Shown here: positions 1 through 8,266 of the stretch, one piece after another
Layout: each line of letters opens with the position of its first letter
How positions within the stretch are numbered: the first letter of the stretch is position 1
Origin: REEP01 sp964517265
Lineage (GTDB): Bacteria > Pseudomonadota > Alphaproteobacteria > Rhodospirillales > Defluviicoccaceae
DNA length: 64,000 nucleotides
NCBI GenBank assembly: GCA_964517265.1
Contig: CAZFBS010000004.1
Location: 30,070 to 94,069 of the forward strand
Reading direction: 5' to 3'
Notes under the pieces: model-generated
Told to the model about the DNA's origin: nothing
What the model saw: only the letters and a program-made list of their open reading frames with translations
The model's database searches: none
Made by a program: the position numbers and the translations under genes

Positions 1-1
1 G

Positions 2-1096
2 TACCTTCCTGCGGCCGGTGAACTCAAGACCAAGCCGACCCAGCACTCGGTGAAGGAGTTGCTCAACGTCGGCATCCAGCCGGACGTGCTGCTGTGCCGC
101 GCCGACCGGCTGATTCCGGAGTCGGACCGGCGCAAGATTGCGCTGTTCTGCAACGTCCGCAACGAGGCGGTGATTCCGGCGTTGGACGTCGAGACCATCT
201 ACTCGGTGCCGATCACCTATCACGAACAAGGGCTCGACGATGTGGTCTGCAATCACTTCGGACTGCAGGCCCCTCGCCCGGATCTGTCGAAGTGGCAGGA
301 AATCGTCGCTCGTGTCACCAAGCCCGAGGGCGAGGTGACGATTGCGGTGGTCGGCAAGTACACCGGCCTTCCGGATGCCTACAAGTCGTTGACCGAGGCC
401 TTGACGCACGGCGGGATCGCCAACAACGTGCGTGTCAATATTGCCTGGGTCGACTCCAAGGTCTTCGATGACGCGGACCGGATCCAAAGCCTCGACGGCG
501 TCAATGGGATTCTCGTGCCCGGCGGCTTCGGTCGCCGTGGAGCCGAAGGGAAAGTGCACGCGGCACGGTTCGCCCGCGAGCGCCGGATTCCCTATTTCGG
601 GATTTGCTTCGGCATGCAGATGGCCGTGGTGGAGGTTGCCCGCAATGTCGCGGGTATTCCGGGCGCCGGATCGACCGAGTTCGGCCAATGCCCCGCCCCG
701 GTGGTCGGCTTGATGACCGAATGGATGCGCGGCACCCAGATCGAGCACCGCACGGAAGGGGGGGATCTGGGCGGCACCATGCGGCTCGGCGCCTATGAAT
801 GCGTCATCCGCGAGAACAGCCGCCTGCGGGAAATCTACAGCACCGATCGGATCAGCGAACGGCATCGCCACCGCTACGAGGTCAACAACAACTATCTCGG
901 CGTCCTCGAACGCCATGGACTGTACTTCTCGGGCATGTCTCCCGACGGCCTGTTGCCGGAAATGATGGAAATTCCGAATCATCCATGGTTCATCGGGGTG
1001 CAGTTTCATCCCGAGCTCAAGTCCAAGCCGTTCGAGCCGCATCCGCTTTTCACCTCGTTCATTCGCGCGGCGATCGAGCAATCGCGGCTGGTTTGA
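2..1096 (+). CDS. pyrG: CTP synthase, C-terminal part (5' end outside window)
   Basis: Last step of de novo CTP synthesis: ATP-dependent amination of UTP with ammonia from glutamine. The reading frame is open from base 2 and shows ELKTKPTQHSVKEL, which is inside the amidoligase domain, so the N-terminal part lies upstream of the window. The class I glutamine amidotransferase domain follows, with VPGGFG, the nucleophile motif GICFGMQ and the His/Glu motif FHPEL near the C terminus. The visible 364 residues match the second two thirds of a normal enzyme of about 540 residues. It is followed by kdsA and eno, a common order in alphaproteobacteria. Confidence 0.97.
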   Translation, partial: YLPAAGELKTKPTQHSVKELLNVGIQPDVLLCRADRLIPESDRRKIALFCNVRNEAVIPALDVETIYSVPITYHEQGLDDVVCNHFGLQAPRPDLSKWQEIVARVTKPEGEVTIAVVGKYTGLPDAYKSLTEALTHGGIANNVRVNIAWVDSKVFDDADRIQSLDGVNGILVPGGFGRRGAEGKVHAARFARERRIPYFGICFGMQMAVVEVARNVAGIPGAGSTEFGQCPAPVVGLMTEWMRGTQIEHRTEGGDLGGTMRLGAYECVIRENSRLREIYSTDRISERHRHRYEVNNNYLGVLERHGLYFSGMSPDGLLPEMMEIPNHPWFIGVQFHPELKSKPFEPHPLFTSFIRAAIEQSRLV

Positions 1097-1150
1097 ACGG
1101 CTGTGGCGGCCGGCCGCCGCGGCTGAGCGATTGACGAAAGGGGAGGAGAT

Positions 1151-1222
1151 ATGGGCCGTATGCATCTGGCCGCGCGGATGAGGATGAGCGCTCGCGGCCG
1201 CTCCATGGGGCGGAGACGATGA
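1151..1222 (+). CDS. Possible 23-residue Arg/Met-rich leader peptide overlapping kdsA
   Basis: A 23-codon frame starts with ATG 1151 directly after a very strong ribosome binding site (GGGGAGGAGAT) and ends with TGA 1220-1222, overlapping the ATG of kdsA at 1219 as ATGA. The peptide would contain eight arginines and five methionines. The overlap would allow translational coupling to kdsA. kdsA also has a purine-rich GGGCGGAG of its own upstream, so coupling may not be needed. No known family is recognised; it could be a chance frame. Confidence 0.3.
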   Translation: MGRMHLAARMRMSARGRSMGRRR

Positions 1223-2073
1223 TGACGCCGCCGGTTCACGTAGCGATCGGCAGCGTGACCGTCGGCAACGACCTGCCGTTGGTGTTGATCGCCGGGCCGT
1301 GTGCGATGGAGAGCCGCACCCATGCCCTGGAAACCGCCCATGCGCTGGCGGATATGGCGTGCGCCCTCGGCATCGGGCTGATCTACAAGACCTCGTTCGA
1401 CAAGGCCAACCGGACCAGTATTCACGGTGCCCGCGGAGTGGGGATGAACGAAGCCTTGCCGGTGTTCGCCGATATTCGGGAGACGGTCGGGGTTCCGGTC
1501 TTGACCGACGTCCATTTGCCGGAGCAATGCGCCTCGGTCGCCGAGGTGGTCGATGTTCTGCAAATTCCGGCGTTCTTGTGCCGGCAAACGGATCTTCTGG
1601 TCGCCGCGGCGAAAACCGGGCGAGCGGTCAACATCAAGAAGGGCCAATTTCTCGCGCCGTGGGACATGGCGCAGGTCATCGGCAAGGTGCGAGAAGCCGG
1701 CAACGAGCACATTCTGCTGACCGAGCGCGGCGCGAGCTTTGGCTACAATACGCTTATCACCGACATGCGCGCGCTGCCGATCATGGCGGCAACCGGATGC
1801 CCGGTCGTGTTCGACGCCACCCACTCGGTCCAACAGCCCGGCGGGCGCGGCACCGCCTCCGGCGGCCAACGGGAATTCGCCCCGGTGCTCGCGCGCGCGG
1901 CGGTGGCGATCGGCGTTGCCGCCGTGTTCATCGAAACCCACCCCGATCCCGATCGGGCGCCGAGCGACGGTCCCAACATGATCCCGATGGCGGAGCTGCC
2001 GGACGTGATTGCGATGCTGCTCGCATTCGACCGTCTCGCCAAGGCGCGGCCGGTCGACACGGAAAGGCTCTGA
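1219..2073 (+). CDS. kdsA: 3-deoxy-D-manno-octulosonate 8-phosphate synthase
   Basis: Condenses phosphoenolpyruvate with arabinose 5-phosphate to KDO-8-phosphate, the precursor of the KDO sugars of lipopolysaccharide; cytoplasmic. 284 residues, the family length. Visible motifs include LIAGPCAMES, KTSFDKANRTS, the KKGQF segment and DATHSVQQPGG. The cysteine in AGPC is the metal ligand found in the metal-dependent class of the family, so this copy is probably metal-dependent (inference). ATG 1219 is chosen because it overlaps the stop of a small upstream frame and gives the normal N terminus; ATG 1222 is equally possible. It shows the cell makes LPS. Confidence 0.96.
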   Translation: MMTPPVHVAIGSVTVGNDLPLVLIAGPCAMESRTHALETAHALADMACALGIGLIYKTSFDKANRTSIHGARGVGMNEALPVFADIRETVGVPVLTDVHLPEQCASVAEVVDVLQIPAFLCRQTDLLVAAAKTGRAVNIKKGQFLAPWDMAQVIGKVREAGNEHILLTERGASFGYNTLITDMRALPIMAATGCPVVFDATHSVQQPGGRGTASGGQREFAPVLARAAVAIGVAAVFIETHPDPDRAPSDGPNMIPMAELPDVIAMLLAFDRLAKARPVDTERL

Positions 2074-2325
2074 TCCCGGCGTCCTGCCGTCGTCCCAGTG
2101 AAATCGGCCCGGCCGCCCGTTGGCCGCACGGGGCCGCAGCACGAAACCGCGGCACGGGGCCAATCCGCTCGGCGGATGGCGGCGATGGGGGCGGGCGGCG
2201 CGCTTGCAGGTACCGGCGATGCGGGGTAAGAAGGCCGGCGCTGCCTGCCAGCCGGGACATCGGTCCCGTTCTGATCAGAGCGCTAACAGTTTTACGGCAT
2301 TTCGAGGGAGGAGAGGAGGTTTAGC

Positions 2326-3603
2326 ATGAGTGCGATTACTGAGGTTATTGGACGCGAAATCATCGATAGTCGCGGAAATCCGACCGTCGAGGTCGACGTC
2401 ATTCTGGAATCCGGGGCAAGAGGGCGGGCCGCCGTTCCGTCCGGCGCGTCGACCGGTGTGCATGAAGCCGTGGAACTGCGCGATGGCGATAAGAGTCGCT
2501 ATGGCGGCAAGGGCGTGACAAAGGCCGTAGAAGCCGTCAATGGCGAGATTTTCGATGCCATCGGGGGGATGGAGGCGACCGATCAGGTCCAGATCGACCA
2601 GACCATGATCGACCTCGATGCCAGTCCGAACAAAAGCCGGCTCGGCGCCAATGCGATTCTCGGCGTGAGCCTGGCCGTCGCCAAGGCTGCGGCCGAGGAG
2701 GCGGATCTGCCGCTCTATCGGTATATCGGCGGAACCCAGGCGCGGGTCCTGCCGGTGCCGATGATGAACATCGTCAACGGCGGCGCGCATGCCGACAATC
2801 CGATCGATATCCAGGAATTCATGATCATGCCGGTTTCCGCGGCGACGGTCGCGGACGCGATCCGGATGGGTGCGGAAGTGTTTCATGCCCTCAAGAAAGG
2901 GCTGAAGGACGCCGGGCAGAACACCAACGTGGGCGACGAAGGCGGCTTCGCGCCGAACCTGGCCAGCGCCGACGAGGCGCTCGGCTTCATCATGAAGGCG
3001 ATCGAGGCAGCCGGCTACAAGCCGGGCGACGACATCTATCTCGCCCTCGACTGCGCCTCCAGCGAATATTTCAAGGATGGCAAGTACGTTCTGGCCGGCG
3101 AGAACAAGACGCTCGATGCTGAAGGCAACGCCAAGTACCTTGCCGATCTGGTCAGCCGCTTCCCCATCATCTCGATCGAAGACGGCATGGGCGAGGACGA
3201 CTGGGACGGCTGGAAAATTCTGACCGACGAACTCGGTGGCAAGATCCAGCTCGTCGGCGACGACTTGTTCGTCACCAATCCGCTCCGCCTCGCCGACGGG
3301 ATCAAGAAGGGCATCGCCAACTCGATTCTGGTCAAGGTCAACCAGATCGGCTCGTTGACCGAAACCCTCGAAGCGGTCGAAATGGCCCATAAGGCCCGCT
3401 ACACCTCGGTGATTTCCCATCGGTCCGGCGAAACCGAAGACTCCACGATCGCCGACATTGCGGTCGCAACCAATGCCGGCCAGATCAAGACCGGATCGCT
3501 CAGTCGCTCCGACCGCATCGCCAAGTACAACCAGCTGATCCGCATCGCGGAGCAACTTGGCCCGGCGGCGCAATACATGGGGCGGCGGATCTTGCGCCAG
3601 TAA
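2326..3603 (+). CDS. eno: Enolase (phosphopyruvate hydratase)
   Basis: Interconverts 2-phosphoglycerate and phosphoenolpyruvate in glycolysis and gluconeogenesis. 425 residues, full length. The start is supported by the ribosome binding site GAGGAGAGGAGG just upstream of ATG 2326. The N-terminal EIIDSRGNPTVEVDV, the conserved GDEGGFAPN loop, the catalytic-lysine segment ILVKVNQIGSLTE and the signature SHRSGETEDSTIAD are all present. The 252 bases between kdsA and eno hold no convincing gene. The stop codon lies in a triple 15-bp repeat and is followed by a perfect inverted repeat (see separate entries). Confidence 0.98.
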   Translation: MSAITEVIGREIIDSRGNPTVEVDVILESGARGRAAVPSGASTGVHEAVELRDGDKSRYGGKGVTKAVEAVNGEIFDAIGGMEATDQVQIDQTMIDLDASPNKSRLGANAILGVSLAVAKAAAEEADLPLYRYIGGTQARVLPVPMMNIVNGGAHADNPIDIQEFMIMPVSAATVADAIRMGAEVFHALKKGLKDAGQNTNVGDEGGFAPNLASADEALGFIMKAIEAAGYKPGDDIYLALDCASSEYFKDGKYVLAGENKTLDAEGNAKYLADLVSRFPIISIEDGMGEDDWDGWKILTDELGGKIQLVGDDLFVTNPLRLADGIKKGIANSILVKVNQIGSLTETLEAVEMAHKARYTSVISHRSGETEDSTIADIAVATNAGQIKTGSLSRSDRIAKYNQLIRIAEQLGPAAQYMGRRILRQ

Positions 3604-3643
3604 TTTTTGGGCTAGTAATTTTTGAGCCAGTAATTTCTGCGCC
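3599..3643 (+). repeat. Three tandem 15-bp units spanning the eno stop codon
   Basis: Three near-identical 15-bp units lie head to tail: AGTAATTTTTGGGCT (3599-3613), AGTAATTTTTGAGCC (3614-3628) and AGTAATTTCTGCGCC (3629-3643). The first contains the TAA stop of eno. Because the period is 15, the TAA of units two and three (3616 and 3631) is in frame with eno, so the gene ends in three in-frame stops. Confidence 0.9.
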
Positions 3644-3700
3644 TGTGATCGTCCGGAACCGAAGGTAAGGGTCCACAAGCGTCGGTAACGCTTTTTATTC

Positions 3701-3736
3701 CGGCATCGGCGGATCGTCACCGATCCGCCGATGCCG
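3701..3736. terminator. Perfect 16-bp inverted repeat downstream of eno
   Basis: The arm CGGCATCGGCGGATCG (3701-3716) is followed by a TCAC loop and its exact complement (3721-3736). A 16-bp GC-rich stem after eno and before ftsB is most simply a transcription terminator or 3'-end stabilising structure. No T-run follows it on the plus strand, and CTTTTTATT precedes it, so it is not a textbook intrinsic terminator in either direction. Confidence 0.55.
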
Positions 3737-3899
3737 CTCACCTGAACAAGGCGGAGCCGGAGCCTGCCGTGTGGGCTACGGGCAACAGGCTTGTATTCCG
3801 CCCATGACGCATGCGCGAATCGGGTGACAATCCTCCACGGGCTATAGTAGCGTTCTTCTCATCAATGCAACTTCTGCTTTGGCACGCGAGGAGAGCCTG

Positions 3900-4226
3900 A
3901 TGAGAGTGTTTGATGACCTGTGGCAACACATCCGTTTCATGATCGGCCCGCTCGTGGGGCTTAGCTTGATCGGCTATTTTTCCTTTCATGTCGTTCAGGG
4001 CGAGCGGGGAATTCTTGCCTGGCAACAACTGGAGCGGCAGATCGAGGACGCGCAAGCAGAACTTGGCCAGATCCGCAGTCAACGGCAGATCCTCGAACAC
4101 CGTGTCAGCTTGCTTCATCACGACAGCCTTGATGCCGACCTGCTTGACGAGGTGGTTCGCCGCAACCTTGGCTATGGCCGCCGCGATGAAATCGTGATTC
4201 ACATCCCCGACCTCTCCGACAACTGA
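3900..4226 (+). CDS. ftsB: Septum formation initiator FtsB/DivIC
   Basis: Small bitopic inner-membrane protein of the divisome that bridges FtsL and FtsQ. The ATG at 3900 follows GAGGAGAG and is preferred to an in-frame TTG at 3879. About 108 residues: a short cytoplasmic start, one membrane segment (MIGPLVGLSLIGYFSF), then a periplasmic coiled coil (LERQIEDAQAELGQIRSQRQ) and the conserved ending with DLLDEVVRRNLGYG. Enolase followed by ftsB is a standard alphaproteobacterial order; the pyruvate dehydrogenase genes that often follow are absent here, and the next gene is convergent. Confidence 0.9.
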   Translation: MRVFDDLWQHIRFMIGPLVGLSLIGYFSFHVVQGERGILAWQQLERQIEDAQAELGQIRSQRQILEHRVSLLHHDSLDADLLDEVVRRNLGYGRRDEIVIHIPDLSDN

Positions 4227-4318
4227 TCGCACAACCCCGACGGCCGAGGGAGAACGGCCAAAGGCGGATCGGGAGCACGGCGACAGGGAGGGCCAAGAAA
4301 TGCCGGGCTGCCGTCAGC

Positions 4319-5338
4319 TCAGGGAAAGCGGCTTGTCGTGTCTGCCTGCCGTGCGCCCAGTTCGCCCTGAAGGGCGCGGCAGTAGAGGTCCCGATCGACG
4401 TTGCCGCCCGAGCAGACAACGGCGACGGAGCGGCCGCGGATGTGCATGGACCCCAGCAGGACGGCGGCAAGCGCCACCGCACCGCCGGGCTCGACCACCA
4501 GCTTGAAGTGCTCGAAGGCGATTGCCATCGCCTCCGCTGCCGCTGCATCGGAGACGCTAAGGCCGCCTGACAGCAGGCGGGAATTGATGCGGAACGTCAG
4601 CACGCCTGGACGGCTGACGGTGAGGGCATCGCAAATCGTGTGCCCCGGCGTGATGGTGACCGGCAGACCCGCCGCCAGGGATCGCTGAGTATCTGCAAAA
4701 CTGTCCGGTTCAACCGCGAAAACTTGCGTGCCCGGGGAGCGGGCCGCGAGCGCCACGGCAATGCCGGCAGAGAGCCCACCGCCGCTGCACGGGACCAAAA
4801 CCGTATCGAGGGTGCATCCCAGCGCCTGGGCCTGCTCTGCCAGCTCAAGCCCGACGGTTCCCTGGCCCGCAATGATGAGCGGATCGTCGAACGGCCGGAT
4901 CATCACCCGGCCCTCACGCTCTGCGATGGCGGCGGCAATCGCTTCACGATCCTCTGCCGCCCGCTCGTAGAACACCACCTCGGCGCCCCACGCCCGGGTC
5001 GCGTTGATCTTCGTCCGCGGCGCATCCAACGGCATCACGATGACGGCGGACACATTCAGCATTCGGGCTGCTGCGGCCACGCCCTGGGCGTGGTTGCCCG
5101 ATGAGTAGGCGACGACGCCGCGCCGGCGCTCTTCGGCGCTGAGATGGCTCATGCGGTTGTAGGCGCCACGGAACTTGAACGAGCCGGTTTGCTGCAGTCC
5201 TTCCGCCTTGACCAACAGCCGCGCCCCGATCCGCTCGTTGAGCAGCGGAGATTCCAAAAGCGGGGTCCGCACTGCAACGGGTGCAAGACGTTCTGCGGCC
5301 GCCTCGATGGCCAAGACGTCGACCGGCAGGCCGCTCAT
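4319..5338 (-). CDS. Threonine/serine dehydratase, fold-type II PLP enzyme
   Basis: PLP-dependent beta-eliminating enzyme of the threonine dehydratase/serine racemase group. The 339 residues lack the ACT regulatory domain of biosynthetic IlvA, fitting a catabolic TdcB-type dehydratase or a serine racemase-like enzyme. The PLP lysine lies in GSFKFRGAYN, the substrate loop is SSGNHAQG, and the phosphate loop is CSGGGLSAG. ATG 5338 overlaps the TGA of the upstream dehalogenase gene as ATGA, which fixes the start and indicates coupled translation. Substrate choice (Thr, Ser or 3-hydroxyaspartate) cannot be decided from sequence. Confidence 0.88.
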   Translation of the reverse strand: MSGLPVDVLAIEAAAERLAPVAVRTPLLESPLLNERIGARLLVKAEGLQQTGSFKFRGAYNRMSHLSAEERRRGVVAYSSGNHAQGVAAAARMLNVSAVIVMPLDAPRTKINATRAWGAEVVFYERAAEDREAIAAAIAEREGRVMIRPFDDPLIIAGQGTVGLELAEQAQALGCTLDTVLVPCSGGGLSAGIAVALAARSPGTQVFAVEPDSFADTQRSLAAGLPVTITPGHTICDALTVSRPGVLTFRINSRLLSGGLSVSDAAAAEAMAIAFEHFKLVVEPGGAVALAAVLLGSMHIRGRSVAVVCSGGNVDRDLYCRALQGELGARQADTTSRFP

Positions 5339-6021
5339 TCCCCTAGCAGGTCGGGAAGCTCGGCGAGGGTGGAAATCTCGCATTCTGCTCGGCCGGGCAG
5401 TTGTTCCGGCTGCGCCTTGCTGCGGTTGATCCAGACCACCCGGAAGCCGAAGTGCGCCGCACCCGAGACATCCCAGCCATTGGCGGAAACGAAGCAGATC
5501 CTCTCCGCCGCGATCCGGAGGCGATCGACCGCCAGCTGGTATGTGCTGGGATGGGGTTTGTAGATCTGGACCGCATCAACCGAAATGATCTCGCCCAACT
5601 GGCGTTCGATCCCGGCCCGGCGCACCGCCGCGATCAACATGCTGGGCGAGCCGTTCGAGAGGATCGCGGTGCGACGGCCCGAGGACCGGATGGCTTGCAG
5701 TACGTCCGGAACCTCGGGGTAGGCGTCTAGAACGAAGTAGAGCTCCATCAGACGCACGCGCAGGCGCTCATCGGTCAGACCGAGCGAAGCCATCGCATAA
5801 TCGAGACTCTGGCCGGTAATGTGCCAGAAATCGACATAATCGCCCCGCAGGCTGCGCAACCATGTGTATTCCAGCTGCTTGGCGCGCCATAGGATCGTCA
5901 GCGCGTCGACCGCCTCGCCAAGCTCGTCGCGACATCGCTCGGTCGCTGCGCCGATGTCGAACAAGGTCCCATAGGCGTCGAACACGCATGCGTCGATGGT
6001 GTCCAGCGTTGCTCCCGCCAT
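5335..6021 (-). CDS. Haloacid dehalogenase, type II (HAD superfamily)
   Basis: Predicted (S)-2-haloacid dehalogenase. 228 residues from ATG 6021, preceded by CAGGATTG. The HAD nucleophile motif is DAYGTLFD near residue 14, motif II is LSNGSP, motif III has the Lys of YKPHPSTYQLA, and motif IV is SANGWD. The Ser-Asn-x-x-Asp pattern and the motif I Thr are those of true L-2-haloacid dehalogenases rather than phosphatases, so hydrolytic dehalogenation of small 2-halo acids is plausible. It heads an operon with the dehydratase (ATGA overlap). Confidence 0.85.
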   Translation of the reverse strand: MAGATLDTIDACVFDAYGTLFDIGAATERCRDELGEAVDALTILWRAKQLEYTWLRSLRGDYVDFWHITGQSLDYAMASLGLTDERLRVRLMELYFVLDAYPEVPDVLQAIRSSGRRTAILSNGSPSMLIAAVRRAGIERQLGEIISVDAVQIYKPHPSTYQLAVDRLRIAAERICFVSANGWDVSGAAHFGFRVVWINRSKAQPEQLPGRAECEISTLAELPDLLGE

Positions 6022-6083
6022 CAATCCTGCCCCGTCTTTGTTGCGGATGCTGCTTTATCGCCGCCGTGGCGGCGGGGTCAAGA

Positions 6084-8072
6084 TCAACGAAGAAGATCCA
6101 TCTCGAGCATCTTCGGGGTGACCCCGCCATTGACCTTGCTGCGATAGACTTGAAGGTGCTCCAGGATACGCTGAACATAGTTTCGCGTTTCGTTGAACGG
6201 GATCCGTTCGATCCAATCGATCGCGGCGTCGAGATCTCCTCGCGGATCGCCAATTTCCGCACGCCACTGGTGGGCCCGATACGGACCTGCATTGTAGCCG
6301 GCAAGCGCGAGCACGTACGATCCTTCGAACCGCTTCAGCACCGAGCCGAAATAGTTCTGACCGAGGGTCAGGTTGTAGTCGGTGTCGGTAAGCAGGCGGC
6401 CGGCGGAGTAGGGCATCTTGAGCTTGCTTGCCACCTCCCGGGCGGTGCCCGGCATCAGCTGCATCAGGCCGCGCGCGCCGGCGGAACTGATCGCGTCGCG
6501 CCGATACGCGCTTTCCTGCCGGATGATCGCCAGCACCAGGGGATGCTCGACCGAACGGGCGGATCCGTGACCCAAGGGGCCCGCTGCGATCTTCGGCACC
6601 GGCAGGGTCGGATAGCCAGCATCGACAAGAACATCGCCTCCTTCAGCGTTGCGTTTGGCGACGGTGATGGCAAGGTCAGGCCGCCCCTTGGCGTCGGCAA
6701 GGGCGGCGGTCAGTGCGCGCCAGCCCGGTGTCTCGCGGACGGCGGCGAGGCTGACCAGAAATGGCGCCGCAAGATCCGTCTGCTGGAGGGCGTTGAGCAG
6801 GCGAACCGCCGCAACCAGCTCGTTCTCTTCGAACGCCCGGCGCTCTTCGGCCGTGGGTTGCGGATCGGGCGGGAACGACAAGGGCCGGTCCGGTGCCACC
6901 CGCGCGGCAGCCAACTGGCCGTAGTATGTCGTCGGATGGCCGGCCGCTTTCTGATACCACCCATTCGCATCCCCGCTCTCGCCCAGCGCCTCGGCGGCGC
7001 GCCCACGCCAATAGGCCCCGCGGGCAAGGCTGATCGGGTATTTGACTTCGTTGTACATTTTCTCGAAGTGACGCTTGGCCGCCTTCGGATCATTGAGGAA
7101 GCGCAAGGCGAGCCAACCGGAAAGCCATTCCATGTCGGCGAATTCCGCGCCGGTACTGAGGGCGTGACCACTGGCGATTCGGTAGGCCTCCCGGTAACGG
7201 CGGTCCGCCAGCGCGCGCCGCGCCAGGATCTGTCGCTCGGCAGCCCACAGCCGGGGCTCACTCGCGTCCAGCCGATGACGCAAAATCAACTCGTTCGCGT
7301 CCGCTGTACGATCTTTCATGCGCCGCCAGCGAATCCGCTCGTAAATGAGGCCCGGGTCGTTCTGCAGGCGGGGCGGGACTCGGGCGACGGCGCCGTCAAC
7401 GCCGGCCGCCATCGAACGCAGTTGCATGCGTGCCATGGCCAGAGCGCGCCTGTCGCCATCGACCCGCGCCAGCATCCGCGACGCCTCGCTCGCGCGTCCC
7501 TCCCACAAGAGCCGTTCAAGCCGTTCCGCATGATCGGAGGGCGACAGCATGCTGCCGAATTCCCGCAGGAAGCTCTCCTCGGTGGCGGGCGGAAATGAGC
7601 CGCTGATCCAGGCGCTGCGAGCGGCGGCGCGCGCCTTCTCCCGATCGCCGGTGGCAACAAGCGCCCGCCCGAACATGATCCTGCCTTGCGTGGTGACGGG
7701 ATCGTAGGTGCGGAACCACTCGAGAATGCGCCGCGGCGGCGTGCCGGGCGTCATTGCTTCCTCGGCCCGCTGCCGCATCAGCCTTTGGTACGGCCAGTCG
7801 GGATTGTCGGCGATAAACGCGGCGATCTGCTCGAAGGAGGCGCCGCTGTTTTCCTGGGTGGCCTGATGCCAGCGCATCAGCTTGACGGCCAGCGGATTGC
7901 GGACACCGCCGATCGTGTTCCAGGCTTGCGTCCACTCACCGTGGCCGGCTGCCCGGAAGGCCTTGTGCGCAAGATCGCTTTCGCCAGCGGAGAGACTTTG
8001 GCCATCCACGTCTCTCCCGGAGGTGCACAAGACGCTGACAATCAACAACGTGATCCACGTCCTTCGACTCAT
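6084..8072 (-). CDS. slt: Soluble lytic murein transglycosylase
   Basis: Cleaves peptidoglycan glycan strands to 1,6-anhydro ends in the periplasm. 662 residues. The N terminus (MSRRTWITLLIVSVLCTSG) is a signal peptide. A long alpha-helical superhelix follows, as in Slt70. The C-terminal SLT domain holds the catalytic glutamate in IIRQESAYR and the GARGLMQLMPGTA motif, then ALAGYNAGPYRAHQW. A GGAGGACG ribosome binding site precedes the ATG. It is divergent from dapA. Confidence 0.93.
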   Translation of the reverse strand: MSRRTWITLLIVSVLCTSGRDVDGQSLSAGESDLAHKAFRAAGHGEWTQAWNTIGGVRNPLAVKLMRWHQATQENSGASFEQIAAFIADNPDWPYQRLMRQRAEEAMTPGTPPRRILEWFRTYDPVTTQGRIMFGRALVATGDREKARAAARSAWISGSFPPATEESFLREFGSMLSPSDHAERLERLLWEGRASEASRMLARVDGDRRALAMARMQLRSMAAGVDGAVARVPPRLQNDPGLIYERIRWRRMKDRTADANELILRHRLDASEPRLWAAERQILARRALADRRYREAYRIASGHALSTGAEFADMEWLSGWLALRFLNDPKAAKRHFEKMYNEVKYPISLARGAYWRGRAAEALGESGDANGWYQKAAGHPTTYYGQLAAARVAPDRPLSFPPDPQPTAEERRAFEENELVAAVRLLNALQQTDLAAPFLVSLAAVRETPGWRALTAALADAKGRPDLAITVAKRNAEGGDVLVDAGYPTLPVPKIAAGPLGHGSARSVEHPLVLAIIRQESAYRRDAISSAGARGLMQLMPGTAREVASKLKMPYSAGRLLTDTDYNLTLGQNYFGSVLKRFEGSYVLALAGYNAGPYRAHQWRAEIGDPRGDLDAAIDWIERIPFNETRNYVQRILEHLQVYRSKVNGGVTPKMLEMDLLR

Positions 8073-8266
8073 CCAACAACGTCCTCCAGTGCCGGCCGTG
8101 CTTGGTCCTGTTGTAGAGGCACAAAATAATTGTGTCGCTCAGGAACTCGCCAGTTTAACGAGATTATTTCATCGCTGCAAGCGTACCTAAAGCTGCATGT
8201 TTGCAAACGAGCACAGGATCGCTATCGTGCCTTCCGGTAGATTGGGAATGTCCGCGGAGAATTTTT
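8073..8266. promoter_or_regulatory. Divergent slt/dapA intergenic region
   Basis: 194 bases between divergent genes must hold promoters for both. An inverted repeat CACAA-AATAA-TTGTG lies at 8120-8134 and a 10-bp palindrome GTTTGCAAAC lies nearer dapA. No clean sigma-70 pair is evident. The role of the palindromes is unknown. Confidence 0.35.

Noticed and set aside
2275..3741. 488-codon frame antisense to eno, with a repeated QKLLA motif
   Set aside because: Shadow of enolase; the repeat is the 15-bp triplication read backwards.
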